Source of the DNA: Acidobacterium sp.
Lineage (GTDB): Bacteria; Acidobacteriota; Terriglobia; Terriglobales; Acidobacteriaceae
Assembly: GCA_003166955.1 (NCBI GenBank)
Contig: PMUI01000044.1
Location: 1 to 64,000 of the forward strand
DNA length: 64,000 nucleotides
Reading direction: 5' to 3'
Shown: one piece after another, positions 52,088 to 60,051 of the stretch
Layout: each line of letters begins with the position of its first letter
How positions within the stretch are numbered: the first letter of the stretch is position 1
The notes under the pieces: model-generated
The model's database searches: none
The model's input: only the letters and a program-made list of their open reading frames with translations
What the model was told of the DNA's origin: nothing
Made by a program: the position numbers and the translations under genes

Positions 52088-52506
52088 GGAATCGGTTCTT
52101 CGTAATACTCGAAAAAGTTGTTCGATGTCTCTTCCACCCGCACCCCCAGCGTCATCTTCCGCGGCAGCGTGCTCTCCAGCCGCTTTCTGATCTCGATCAC
52201 CAGGTTCTCCGTCGTGGGCACAACCTCGCGAAAACACTCCAGCGTATTCAGGTTCGCGTGATCGAACGGCTCCAGCACTTCCCTGCTCACGCAACCATCC
52301 AGTTGCGCAAGATCCATCACCATCCCCGTGGCATTGTCAATTTCTCCGCCCACAATCACTTCCACAGTGTAGTTATGCCCGTGTCCATGCGGATTCGCGC
52401 ACTTCCCATAAACATTCTGATTCTCCGCATCGCTCAGTGACTCAGAAAAAAGCCGATGCGAAGCGCTCAACCGATACCTCCGCCCCAAATGCGCGCGCAT
52501 TTTCAA
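52084..52506 (-). CDS. 6-pyruvoyl/6-carboxy-tetrahydropterin synthase, copy 1
   Basis: A 140-residue member of the PTPS/QueD family, which converts dihydroneopterin triphosphate. Zinc ligands are the His in LSASH and the two in HGHGHNY; the catalytic Cys is in [11 protein letters not shown], with C-x5-HGH spacing as in eukaryotic [18 protein letters not shown] and a C-terminal VRVEETS (acidic substrate anchor) are present. Its ATG overlaps the stop of copy 2 by 4 bp. Together with copy 2 and folE it suggests a biopterin-type or queuosine-type route; the actual product is undetermined. Confidence 0.88.
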   Translation of the reverse strand: MKMRAHLGRRYRLSASHRLFSESLSDAENQNVYGKCANPHGHGHNYTVEVIVGGEIDNATGMVMDLAQLDGCVSREVLEPFDHANLNTLECFREVVPTTENLVIEIRKRLESTLPRKMTLGVRVEETSNNFFEYYEEPIP

Positions 52507-52916
52507 AAGTCCCCGTAGAAATCCGCGAATAAGTCGGGCATCTCGTACACCCGCACCCGATGCAGCCGCGCCTTCCCAGGAATCTTACCGTCCAGCCTCC
52601 GCCAGATCGCTACCGCAATGTTCTCCGTAGTCGGGATCGCCGTCTTAAACTCCGGCACTTCCAGATTCAGATGCCGATGGTCGTACGCCGACACCACTTC
52701 CTGCTCCATCACGTCTTTCAGCTGCTTTAGATCGACGACAAACCCGGTCACCCGATCGACGTCGCCCGCAATCGTCACCTCCAGCGTGTAATTGTGACCG
52801 TGGCCGTTACGATTGGCGCATTTCCCAAAGACACGCGCGTTCTCCTCCGCGCTCCAGGCCTCGTTCCAGTAGTAATGCGACGCCGAAAACTCCGCCTTTC
52901 TGGTCAACAAGATCAT
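52503..52916 (-). CDS. 6-pyruvoyl/6-carboxy-tetrahydropterin synthase, copy 2
   Basis: A 137-residue PTPS/QueD-family enzyme, paralogue of the next gene (roughly one third to one half identical by eye). Zinc ligands: FSASH and HGHNY; catalytic Cys in GKCANRNGHGH. The substrate-anchoring acid of copy 1 (EETS) is here YEMPDLFADF, so the two may differ in substrate or product. It is the first gene of the pterin run, and its ATG is preceded by a 70-bp heptamer array that supplies CCAGGAG as a ribosome site. Confidence 0.86.
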   Translation of the reverse strand: MILLTRKAEFSASHYYWNEAWSAEENARVFGKCANRNGHGHNYTLEVTIAGDVDRVTGFVVDLKQLKDVMEQEVVSAYDHRHLNLEVPEFKTAIPTTENIAVAIWRRLDGKIPGKARLHRVRVYEMPDLFADFYGDF

Positions 52917-52920
52917 CCGC

Positions 52921-52990
52921 GTTTCCTGGCTCCTGGCTCCCGTCTTCTGTTCCCTATTGCCCGTTCTCTATTCCCTGTTCCCTGCCCTTC
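52921..52990. repeat. Ten tandem degenerate heptamers before pterin synthase copy 2
   Basis: Ten 7-nt units in perfect register on the plus strand, for example GTTTCCT, GGCTCCT, GGCTCCC, GTCTTCT, GTTCCCT, ATTGCCC, GTTCTCT and ATTCCCT. The array starts 4 nt from the ATG of copy 2 (at 52916) and runs into the last codons of the glycosyltransferase (stop at 52954), whose C-terminal GREQGIENGQ is thus encoded by repeat units. It is the longest and clearest of six such arrays in this window. Confidence 0.85.
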
Positions 52991-54075
52991 CAGACTACCT
53001 GCTTCAGCACCGTCACGCGAAACCAGCTCCGCCACAGCAGCCACGCGTACAGCGGAATGCCCACCGGCGCCAGCACGCAATCCCTGAACGGGAATCCCGA
53101 CTTCGCCACGCGCCCATACAGCCCCCACAGCGCCCGCACCCACACCAGCACCAGCGCCGCAGTCGCCATCGGCGTGCCCAGCACACCGGTTCCTGCGCCG
53201 CGACCCACCTCCCGCAGCCACCACAAAAACCAGATCAGCGCCGGGACGCCCACCAGCACCCCCAGCTGCAGCAGCCGGATCCCGGCCAGCATCGGCGCAT
53301 TCACGAACAGCAGTGCCAGGTTTTTCGTCCAGCCCTCCACCATCGCGCCAAAGCTGCGATACATCCGCGCCGCAACGGCCTCCGGCGCATTCCGGAATCT
53401 CAACCCCAGCCTAAGCCGTTTCACCAGGCTTGCCAGCTCCACGTCCTCCAGCACCGAACCCTTTACCGCCGCATGCCCGCCGATCATGTCGTACGCATCG
53501 CGCCGCACCAGCAGAAACTGTCCATTCGCCGCAGCCACCCGCGTCGCCGGATCGTTCACCTTGGCCGGCGCATATGTCGCCGCCAAATCGCTGAACACCA
53601 GCGGCATCAGCGCCCGCTGCGCCAGCCCCCGCACAATCTGCCGCGGCGAGTACGACAGCATCCCCACCTCATGCCGCTCCGCCTCAATGATCGCCAGCCG
53701 CAATGTATTTGGTGTACCGGTCACACCCATTGCCGGACTCGCCGGTTCATGCACGGTGTCCGCATCCGTGAACAGCAGCCACTTTCCACGAGCCCTTTGC
53801 ACGCCCGCCCAGCACGCATTCGCCTTCCCCGTCCACCCCTTTTCGAGCTTCGGAGCATCGATCACCGCCACGCCCGAGCGTTCAGACGAGAACCCAGCCG
53901 CAATCTCCCGCGTTCGATCCGTCGACGCGTCGTTGACCACCAAAATCTCCCAATCCTCAGAGAGCCGCCACCCATCCCCCTCCTGCGCCACCAGCGAGCG
54001 CACACAATCCCCCAAACAATCCTCCTCATTGCGCGCGGGAATAATGACGGAAAGAATCAGCGGCGGGGCATCCAC
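52954..54075 (-). CDS. Glycosyltransferase family 2, membrane-bound
   Basis: A 373-residue GT2 enzyme resembling hopanoid- or carotenoid-type glycosyltransferases. It opens with a GT-A nucleotide-binding part (LSVIIPARNEEDCLGDC, VVNDASTDRT), then FTDADT as the metal-binding DxD, and ANGQFLLVRRDAY with VLEDVELA as the acceptor region. Three membrane helices are at the C-terminus. Between FTDADTVHEP and EAERH there is a ~13-residue insert (SPAMGVTGTPNTL) of lower GC that I do not expect in this family. It is divergent from the TlpA-like gene by 25 bp. Substrate unknown. Confidence 0.85.
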   Translation of the reverse strand: MDAPPLILSVIIPARNEEDCLGDCVRSLVAQEGDGWRLSEDWEILVVNDASTDRTREIAAGFSSERSGVAVIDAPKLEKGWTGKANACWAGVQRARGKWLLFTDADTVHEPASPAMGVTGTPNTLRLAIIEAERHEVGMLSYSPRQIVRGLAQRALMPLVFSDLAATYAPAKVNDPATRVAAANGQFLLVRRDAYDMIGGHAAVKGSVLEDVELASLVKRLRLGLRFRNAPEAVAARMYRSFGAMVEGWTKNLALLFVNAPMLAGIRLLQLGVLVGVPALIWFLWWLREVGRGAGTGVLGTPMATAALVLVWVRALWGLYGRVAKSGFPFRDCVLAPVGIPLYAWLLWRSWFRVTVLKQVVWKGREQGIENGQ

Positions 54076-54100
54076 GGTGGCTGAACCTTATTATAGAAAC

Positions 54101-54610
54101 GTGCTCCGCCGCCTCACGTATTCGCTTGCTGTGCTCTGTGCTCTGAGCTCTGTGCTCTGTCTCACAGGCTGCGACCGCACCACCCACCCCGCCCAGGTCG
54201 GCGAGCACGCCCCCGCCATCGTCATCCACGACGGCCCGCAGATCGTCAGCCTCCGCGCCTATCAGCGCCAGGGCAAAGTCGTCGTCCTCAATTTCTGGGC
54301 CAGCTGGTGCCCGCCCTGCCTCGAAGAGTTCCCTTCCCTCATCGACCTGCAGCGCCGCATGCCCGGAGTCGTTGTCCTCGCGGTCAGCTTCGACACCGAC
54401 GCTAACGCCTATCAGCAGTACGTCGCCGACAACCACATCGCCGGCATCACCACCATCCTCGACCTCTCCCAGCAATCGAACCACGCCTTCGACACTACGC
54501 GCCCGCCGGAGACCTACATCATCGACACCCACGGCGTCATCCGCCGCAAATTCATCGGCGCCCAGGACTGGACCACCCCCGAAATCATCAACTACCTCCG
54601 TAACCTTTGA
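54101..54610 (+). CDS. TlpA/ResA-like thioredoxin lipoprotein
   Basis: A 169-residue periplasmic thioredoxin-fold lipoprotein, probably a thiol-disulfide reductase for cytochrome c maturation or similar. The active site is WASWCPPCLEEF. The lipobox is LTGC and the signal h-region AVLCALSSVLC is encoded by the heptamer array at 54128-54162. VSFDTDANAYQQYVADN and PPETYIIDTHGVI complete the AhpC/TSA-type fold. The start is taken as GTG at 54101; no ATG or good ribosome site is near. DUF1345-like gene follows 3 nt after its stop. Confidence 0.85.
   Translation: MLRRLTYSLAVLCALSSVLCLTGCDRTTHPAQVGEHAPAIVIHDGPQIVSLRAYQRQGKVVVLNFWASWCPPCLEEFPSLIDLQRRMPGVVVLAVSFDTDANAYQQYVADNHIAGITTILDLSQQSNHAFDTTRPPETYIIDTHGVIRRKFIGAQDWTTPEIINYLRNL
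54128..54162. repeat. Tandem heptamers inside a signal-peptide coding region
   Basis: Five 7-nt units: GCTGTGC, TCTGTGC, TCTGAGC, TCTGTGC and TCTGTCT. They encode most of the hydrophobic part of the TlpA-like lipoprotein signal. As 7 is not a multiple of 3, gain or loss of one unit would shift the frame; three units restore it. Confidence 0.8.
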
Positions 54611-54613
54611 TCC

Positions 54614-55276
54614 ATGTCCACCACCTCGCCGAAGCCCCCCATCCGCACCGAGCCCCGCTGGCCCGCCATGGTCGCCCTTCTCGCCATCGGCGGCCTGCGC
54701 TTTGCACTCCCCGAAGCCCTCTCCTGGGGACCGGACTGGCTTCTCCTCGGCATCCTCGCCATCCTCGCCGTTCCTACCGTCCTCACCCACCGCCGCGGCA
54801 TGAACACCCTCAACCGTCTGCTCGGTATCGTCACCAGCGCCATCGTCACCCTCGACATGATCTGGTCTCTCGGCCTTCTCATCGCCGCGCTGCCGAAACA
54901 CAGGGAGACGCCCGTCGCCCTGCTCCAGTCCGCGGCCGCTCTCTGGATCGCCAACATCCTCGTGTTCGCTTCCTGGTACTGGCGTCTCGATGGCGGCGGT
55001 CCCTCAGCCCGCGAGCGCCGCGGCGTCCACACCGACGGCGCCTTCCTCTTCCCGCAAATGACCCTCACCCCCGAAACCAAACGCACCATGGGCGAAGAGA
55101 CCTGGAACCCCGGCTTCGTCGACTACCTCTTCCTCGCCTTCAACACCTCGACGGCGTTCTCTCCCACGGATGTGCCAGTGTTATCGCGCTGGGCCAAAGT
55201 CCTCATGATGGTGCAGTCCCTCATCTCGCTCGCCACCATCGCGCTGCTCGCCGCCCGCGCCGTCAACATTCTGTAG
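54614..55276 (+). CDS. DUF1345-like integral membrane protein
   Basis: A 220-residue protein with four to five hydrophobic segments (about 17-34, 40-55, 72-92, 103-122, 195-218). The C-terminal FNTSTAFSPTDVPVLSR followed by a final helix resembles the pore-loop-like end of DUF1345 proteins and some small channel-like families. I recognise the family only at this level. It starts 3 nt after the TlpA-like gene. Between helices 4 and 5 is a ~45-residue charged loop. Function unknown. Confidence 0.75.
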   Translation: MSTTSPKPPIRTEPRWPAMVALLAIGGLRFALPEALSWGPDWLLLGILAILAVPTVLTHRRGMNTLNRLLGIVTSAIVTLDMIWSLGLLIAALPKHRETPVALLQSAAALWIANILVFASWYWRLDGGGPSARERRGVHTDGAFLFPQMTLTPETKRTMGEETWNPGFVDYLFLAFNTSTAFSPTDVPVLSRWAKVLMMVQSLISLATIALLAARAVNIL

Positions 55277-55280
55277 CGAT

Positions 55281-55705
55281 TTATTTCTTTTCCGCATCCT
55301 TGGAAGCCCCGCGCCCCTGAAAGTAAAGGAGCAAGGGAGTCTCGGTGCGGAATGGGCTCAAGCTCTGGTCGAGAACGAAGTAGAGCCGGCCCCATGGAAA
55401 GACAAATCGATGCAGACGCAAGGAGCCAACAAAGTGAGGTAAATCAACTCGAACATCGACAATTTCACCCTTCGACAGTGGCCTCCATCGAAACAGCCGT
55501 CTGTAGCGAAGATTGCCGCTGCGGACCTCAATTTCGGCCAGGTCACTAAAAACAAAGCGAAGAGGAGCCCCGGCAACATGAATAGAGAGCTCCAACTCGG
55601 GAAGTGATAGCTGAACAAGAACACCGAAAGACCCGCACAAAGGAGTGGCGCGATGACCTTGGCCAGCAAAACGTTGATGCGCACACTCCGGAAGTTCACC
55701 CGCAC
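55281..55705 (-). pseudogene. Frameshifted two-part membrane protein
   Basis: Two overlapping minus-strand frames look like one broken gene. The first, from GTG 55705 (immediately after the pdxA stop), encodes two membrane segments (VLLAKVIAPLLCAGLSVFLF and the following helix) and then loses sense near FALFLVT. The second frame continues FSDLAEIEVRSGNLRYRRLF and ends at 55281 with GRLYFVLDQSLSPF, a plausible PH-like cytoplasmic domain. Total length 425 nt is not a multiple of 3. A five-A run (55548-55552) lies at the switch point, the likeliest site of an indel, sequencing error or programmed slip. Confidence 0.65.
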
Positions 55706-56713
55706 TTAGCCCCCGCCCTCCCGCGGAGCCAACTCCACCGCCTCGCGAATCGCCTCGATCATGCTCCTCTCATCCGCCACGCCCTTGCCGGCAATATCGA
55801 ACGCCGTCCCGTGATCCACAGACGTGCGAATCACCGGCAGCCCCACCGTGATATTCACCCCTGACTCCAGCCCCAGCACCTTCACCGGCCCGTGGCCCTG
55901 GTCGTGATACATCGCGATCACCAGATCGAAATCCCCGCGCTGTGCGCGAAAGAAAACCGTATCCGCCGGCAGCGGCCCATCCACATTCCATCCCCTCCGC
56001 CGGCACGCCTCGATCGCCGGAACAATCTTGGCCTCCTCTTCTCCGCGCCCAAACAGCCCATTCTCCCCGGCATGCGGATTGATTCCGCACACCGCAATCC
56101 GCGGCCGCGCAATCCCGATCCTCGCCAGCGCCTCCTGCCCGCGCACAATCGTCCGCTCCACCAGCCCCGGCTCGATCTTCTCGATCGCGTCCACCAGCCC
56201 GATGTGCGTCGTCACATGCAGCACCCGCAGCTTCGGCGTGGTCAGCATCATCGACACTTCCGGCGTCCCTGTTAGGTGGGCCAGCAATTCCGTGTGCCCA
56301 GGAAACTTGTGCCCCGCCGCCTGCAGCGCTTCCTTATTCAGCGGAGCCGTGCAGATCGCTGCCACCCTTCGCTTCATCGCCAGCCGCGCCGCGACCTTTA
56401 CATATTGATATGCCGCCTCTCCCGCCACCGCCGACAACTTCCCCCACGGCAAATCCGCGGGAATCAATCCAAGGTCGACGCAGTTCACAGTGCCCGGATC
56501 GAAAATCGCGTTCTCGATCTCTTCGGCATCAACGCCACGCACCTGAAGCGAGCTTCCCACAATCGCGCCCGCAGCCTCCAGCCGAGCCGCATCGCCGATC
56601 ACCAGCGGCCGGCACATCGCTTGCACTTCGGCGTGCCCGAGGCTCTTCATGATGATCTCCGGACCCACACCCGCGGCGTCGCCCATCGTGATTGCAATCA
56701 GCGGCTTCGTCAT
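55706..56713 (-). CDS. PdxA-family 4-phosphate dehydrogenase (probably PdxA2, tetronate catabolism)
   Basis: A 335-residue NAD-dependent oxidative decarboxylase of the PdxA family. Motifs are [54 protein letters not shown] and [14 protein letters not shown], with metal-binding His residues. PdxA acts on 4-phosphohydroxy-threonine in vitamin B6 synthesis, while PdxA2 acts on D-threonate or D-erythronate 4-phosphate, giving dihydroxyacetone phosphate. The 4-bp overlap with a DUF1537 kinase fusion strongly favours the catabolic role. I cannot exclude that it also serves B6 synthesis. Confidence 0.85.
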   Translation of the reverse strand: MTKPLIAITMGDAAGVGPEIIMKSLGHAEVQAMCRPLVIGDAARLEAAGAIVGSSLQVRGVDAEEIENAIFDPGTVNCVDLGLIPADLPWGKLSAVAGEAAYQYVKVAARLAMKRRVAAICTAPLNKEALQAAGHKFPGHTELLAHLTGTPEVSMMLTTPKLRVLHVTTHIGLVDAIEKIEPGLVERTIVRGQEALARIGIARPRIAVCGINPHAGENGLFGRGEEEAKIVPAIEACRRRGWNVDGPLPADTVFFRAQRGDFDLVIAMYHDQGHGPVKVLGLESGVNITVGLPVIRTSVDHGTAFDIAGKGVADERSMIEAIREAVELAPREGGG

Positions 56714-58941
56714 GCGGATGCCCCCATCACCGGCGCCCCGCGCTCCAGCTCCTGCAGGAATCTCCGGCAATCGAGCAGGACATCCGGGCCCCCAAATCCG
56801 CCCGCCTTCGTCACCACCGGCAGCGCCCGCCGCCAGTTGTCCGCAATCGAGAATGCCACGCCCGTTTCCACCTCGCCTCGCAACCGCAGCCGCGCAATGC
56901 CCCACCCATCCAGCACTGCGCGCGCCGTCTCGCCGCCCGTCGCCACCAGCGCTCCCGCTCGCTCCGCGCCCAGCGAGACAAACCGCCCCAGCGCTCCGGC
57001 AATCGACATCCCCTCTTCGCAGTTCAGAATCACGTCGTCCTCCGGCATCACCAGTACATCGAATCCATTTGCCAGCGCCCTCTCGACCGCCTGCTCCTGC
57101 TTCACCCAGCTTTGCACTCCCGCCAGCAACGTCGCCGTGGGGACGCGCACCGTCCGCACCTCCGGCAATGCTGCCAGCCTCTCCGCCTGCTCCCGTGATA
57201 CACGCGACACGCTGCCCACCACAAATAATGTTGGACCCAGCGCCAGATCCGGCGCCGCGGCTGCAACCTCCGCCCTCCATCCCGCCGCACCCGGCAAATG
57301 CTGCGCCAGCCCTGCGGACCCAACCCACACCGTGCCCCGCCCCGGCATCATCGATGCTGCCGCAATCCGCGCCAAATCCTCATCCGTCTCCGCATCGCAA
57401 ATCACCACATCGGCGCTCCGTGCCGCCGACGCCATCGCGCGTTCCAGCTCCCCCGTCTTCACCGACTCCGTCCGCACCGTCTCCAGCCCCACCAGCGCAG
57501 AACGCAACCCCGCACGCGCCAGCATGGCCTCTATGCTCGCCGTTGCAACGCCCTTCTCACGCGCCCAAACATCGGTCTGCGCCAGCGTAACCCCATGCAC
57601 CAGCAGTTCTCCACCCACCACCGTCCGACCATGCGCAGGAAACGCCGGAGCAAACACGGCCACCGGCCGCTCACGCATCGTCTGGCGCCGCGCGTCCAGC
57701 ATCGCCGCCAGCTCCGCCGCCACGTGTCCGCGTAACGTCGAGTCCACCTTCTTAAAAATCAGTCTCTCCGGACCACCATGCCTGAGCGTCAGCCGCTTCA
57801 TCTCCGCCGCCGCTTCCTCTGCGCTGCGGCATCGCGTGTCCGCGTCCATCACCACTACCTGCGCGCGCGGCAGTTCAGCATCATGGAGCATCACCACCGC
57901 TTCCAATCCTCTCCCTGCGCACGCTGCCGCGCAATCCGCAGCACCCGCCAAATCGTCGGCGATCACCAGCAGACTCTGCGCCCTCGCCCGGCCTTTGCGA
58001 ATCCGCAGATCCCACCAAGCCGTCAGCACCGGAGCCAGCATCGTCGTCACCAGCACGCTCGCAGCCACCAGCACCGTTGCCGGAGCCGCCGCCGCTGCAT
58101 ATTTATGATCGGCCGCCGCAATCAACGCCGGCACCGCTGCCGCATTGCCTGCAGTCGTCGCCGCCGCAATGCCCGCCGTGCCCGTCCCCCCGATCAGCAC
58201 GTCCATCGTGCCCAACGCCAACGCGGAAACCAGCAGCACTCCAACCCCCAGCCCGATGCCCACCAGTTCCGCCGCCCACACCTCTTTCAGGTTCAGCGTC
58301 GCGCCCAGCGCGAACGCGAAAAACGGAATCATCACCGGCGTCGCCGACCCCAGGAACCCCCGCAGCTCCGGATCGAGATTCCCAGCGATCATCCCCAGCG
58401 CCAGCGGCAACACCGCCCCCACCAACGTCTGCCAGGGGAAACTCGCCAGTCCCGCCACGCCCAGCGTCACCATCGTCAGGAACGGTCCCGACTCCAGCGT
58501 CATCACCGAATACGAGGCCGCCCCCTCAGCGCCGCCATATTGACTCATCAGCGCCATGTACAGCCCGCCGTTCGTATCGTTGATCGCCGCCACCACCGCC
58601 AGCGTCGACACACCCGCGAACCACCCTGCGCGCACCGGGTCCGCCCCCAGAAAATGTCCGAGGATCACTCCGACCACGATGCCGAGCGCGATCTTCGTGC
58701 CCAGCAGCGCGCCTCCGCGTTTCAGCACTTGCGGCAGCGACCGCACTTCGATCGAGCTGCCCACCAGGACAAAGAACACTGCGAGAATCGGCAACGCGCC
58801 CTGGAACAACGCTCCGGTAAAAGATCCAAAAAACTGCGCAGCGTGCGGAACAAACGTGTGGATCAGCGCGCCCGCGATCAGCGGCACCAGCATGAATCCA
58901 CCCGGAATCCGTTCGACGGTTCTCTTGATCGGGATCCGCAT
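56710..58941 (-). CDS. KdgT-type permease fused to a DUF1537 four-carbon acid sugar kinase
   Basis: A 743-residue fusion. Residues 1-~312 form a 2-keto-3-deoxygluconate permease (KdgT) domain of ~10 helices ([19 protein letters not shown] start, [44 protein letters not shown]). After a short basic linker (RIRKGRAR), residues ~322-743 are a complete DUF1537 kinase: [26 protein letters not shown] and C-terminal [13 protein letters not shown]. The ATG at 58941 has GAGG 8 nt upstream. It is translationally coupled to pdxA. Import and phosphorylation of a tetronate by one polypeptide is inferred from known DUF1537/PdxA2 pathways. Confidence 0.88.
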   Translation of the reverse strand: MRIPIKRTVERIPGGFMLVPLIAGALIHTFVPHAAQFFGSFTGALFQGALPILAVFFVLVGSSIEVRSLPQVLKRGGALLGTKIALGIVVGVILGHFLGADPVRAGWFAGVSTLAVVAAINDTNGGLYMALMSQYGGAEGAASYSVMTLESGPFLTMVTLGVAGLASFPWQTLVGAVLPLALGMIAGNLDPELRGFLGSATPVMIPFFAFALGATLNLKEVWAAELVGIGLGVGVLLVSALALGTMDVLIGGTGTAGIAAATTAGNAAAVPALIAAADHKYAAAAAPATVLVAASVLVTTMLAPVLTAWWDLRIRKGRARAQSLLVIADDLAGAADCAAACAGRGLEAVVMLHDAELPRAQVVVMDADTRCRSAEEAAAEMKRLTLRHGGPERLIFKKVDSTLRGHVAAELAAMLDARRQTMRERPVAVFAPAFPAHGRTVVGGELLVHGVTLAQTDVWAREKGVATASIEAMLARAGLRSALVGLETVRTESVKTGELERAMASAARSADVVICDAETDEDLARIAAASMMPGRGTVWVGSAGLAQHLPGAAGWRAEVAAAAPDLALGPTLFVVGSVSRVSREQAERLAALPEVRTVRVPTATLLAGVQSWVKQEQAVERALANGFDVLVMPEDDVILNCEEGMSIAGALGRFVSLGAERAGALVATGGETARAVLDGWGIARLRLRGEVETGVAFSIADNWRRALPVVTKAGGFGGPDVLLDCRRFLQELERGAPVMGASA

Positions 58942-59030
58942 CGTCTTCGCCTCAACCAGCACAGCCGCGAATTTGCGGCAAGGAGAAGACTACAGGGGAA
59001 GCCAGCTCATCCGCTCCCTAAGACCCCGAC

Positions 59031-59996
59031 TCACTTCTGCTGCTGCATGAATCCTCGCACCAGATCCGCCATCTCGTCGGCCCTGGTGTCCAGTGCGAAG
59101 TGTCCCGCCTCCAGCACGTGCACCTCGGCCTGCGGCACGTCCTTGCGATAGCGGTCCGGCTCTCCCGGATCAAACGACAAATCATGCTTGCCCCACAGCA
59201 CCAATAACCGCGGCTGCGTCTTCTGCATCCACGCCTGCCACTTGGGATAAGCCTCGACATTCGTGCGGTAGTCGTAAAACAAATCGCTCTGGATCTGCGC
59301 CTGCCCCGGCGCATTCAGAAATGCGTACTCGTCGGTCCAAAGATCCGGATCATAAAGCTCAACGTGCGGATCGTCGCCAACATGTCGCGTCTTGGTTGCC
59401 GCCATCGATAGCAGATTCTTGCGCAACGCCTCGTCATACTTCGCGCGATCCGCCCAGAACGCCCGTCGCGTCACCCAGTTCGCGCCCAAGCCCTCGTTGT
59501 GCGACACCGCGTCCTGCACAATCAGCGCCTGCACTCGGTCAGGGTGTATGAGCGCCATGCGAAATCCAACCGGGCCGCCGTAGTCCTGCATATACAGCGT
59601 GTAGTGCGACAACCCCGTCGCCTCGGTGAAGTCGTCCATCACCGCAGCGATGTGGTCAAAGGTGTAATCGAACTGTTTCGGATCGGGCCAGTCGCTGTGT
59701 CCGAACCCAGGATAATCCGGCGCGACCAGATGGTAGTTATCTGATAGCCGCGTCAGCAGCGGCTGAAACATCCGCGACGACGACGGCAGTCCATGCAGCA
59801 AAAGAATCGTCGGAGCCTCCTTCGACCCCGCCTCTCTATAGAAAATCGTGAGCCCATCCACTTTCACTGTGCGATAGAACACATGCTGCATCATGGAGGA
59901 CTCCTTCCCGCCGGTTTGGGCCATCGCGGACACAGCCACGACCATGCAGAAAACCGGCAGGCACCTGGTCCAACGGGGCAATCGGAGAAGACGCAT
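59031..59996 (-). CDS. Exported alpha/beta hydrolase with Asp nucleophile
   Basis: A 321-residue alpha/beta-hydrolase with a signal peptide (CLPVFCMVVAVSAMAQ). The nucleophile elbow is YMQDYGGPVG, with Asp138 where esterases have Ser, as in haloalkane dehalogenases, fluoroacetate dehalogenases and epoxide hydrolases. The oxyanion-region HGLPSSS, the acid WGKHDLSFD and the His in EAGHFALDT complete the set. Substrate unknown; the export signal is unusual for dehalogenases. A single gene between the fusion permease and an alcohol dehydrogenase. Confidence 0.85.
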   Translation of the reverse strand: MRLLRLPRWTRCLPVFCMVVAVSAMAQTGGKESSMMQHVFYRTVKVDGLTIFYREAGSKEAPTILLLHGLPSSSRMFQPLLTRLSDNYHLVAPDYPGFGHSDWPDPKQFDYTFDHIAAVMDDFTEATGLSHYTLYMQDYGGPVGFRMALIHPDRVQALIVQDAVSHNEGLGANWVTRRAFWADRAKYDEALRKNLLSMAATKTRHVGDDPHVELYDPDLWTDEYAFLNAPGQAQIQSDLFYDYRTNVEAYPKWQAWMQKTQPRLLVLWGKHDLSFDPGEPDRYRKDVPQAEVHVLEAGHFALDTRADEMADLVRGFMQQQK

Positions 59997-60051
59997 CGTT
60001 TAGCTCCCCTGTATGCGAGCCTGCGGACCCGTGCCCGCTATGTTTCCGGTG

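Noticed and set aside
55281-55640. Separate 119-codon hypothetical gene
   Set aside because: Its N-terminal part is a shadow of the other frame; both frames make better sense as one frameshifted gene.
56276-58108. Open frame of 610 codons opposite pdxA and the permease-kinase fusion
   Set aside because: Low-complexity Ser/Ala/Pro/Arg translation, and it crosses two well-supported genes on the other strand.
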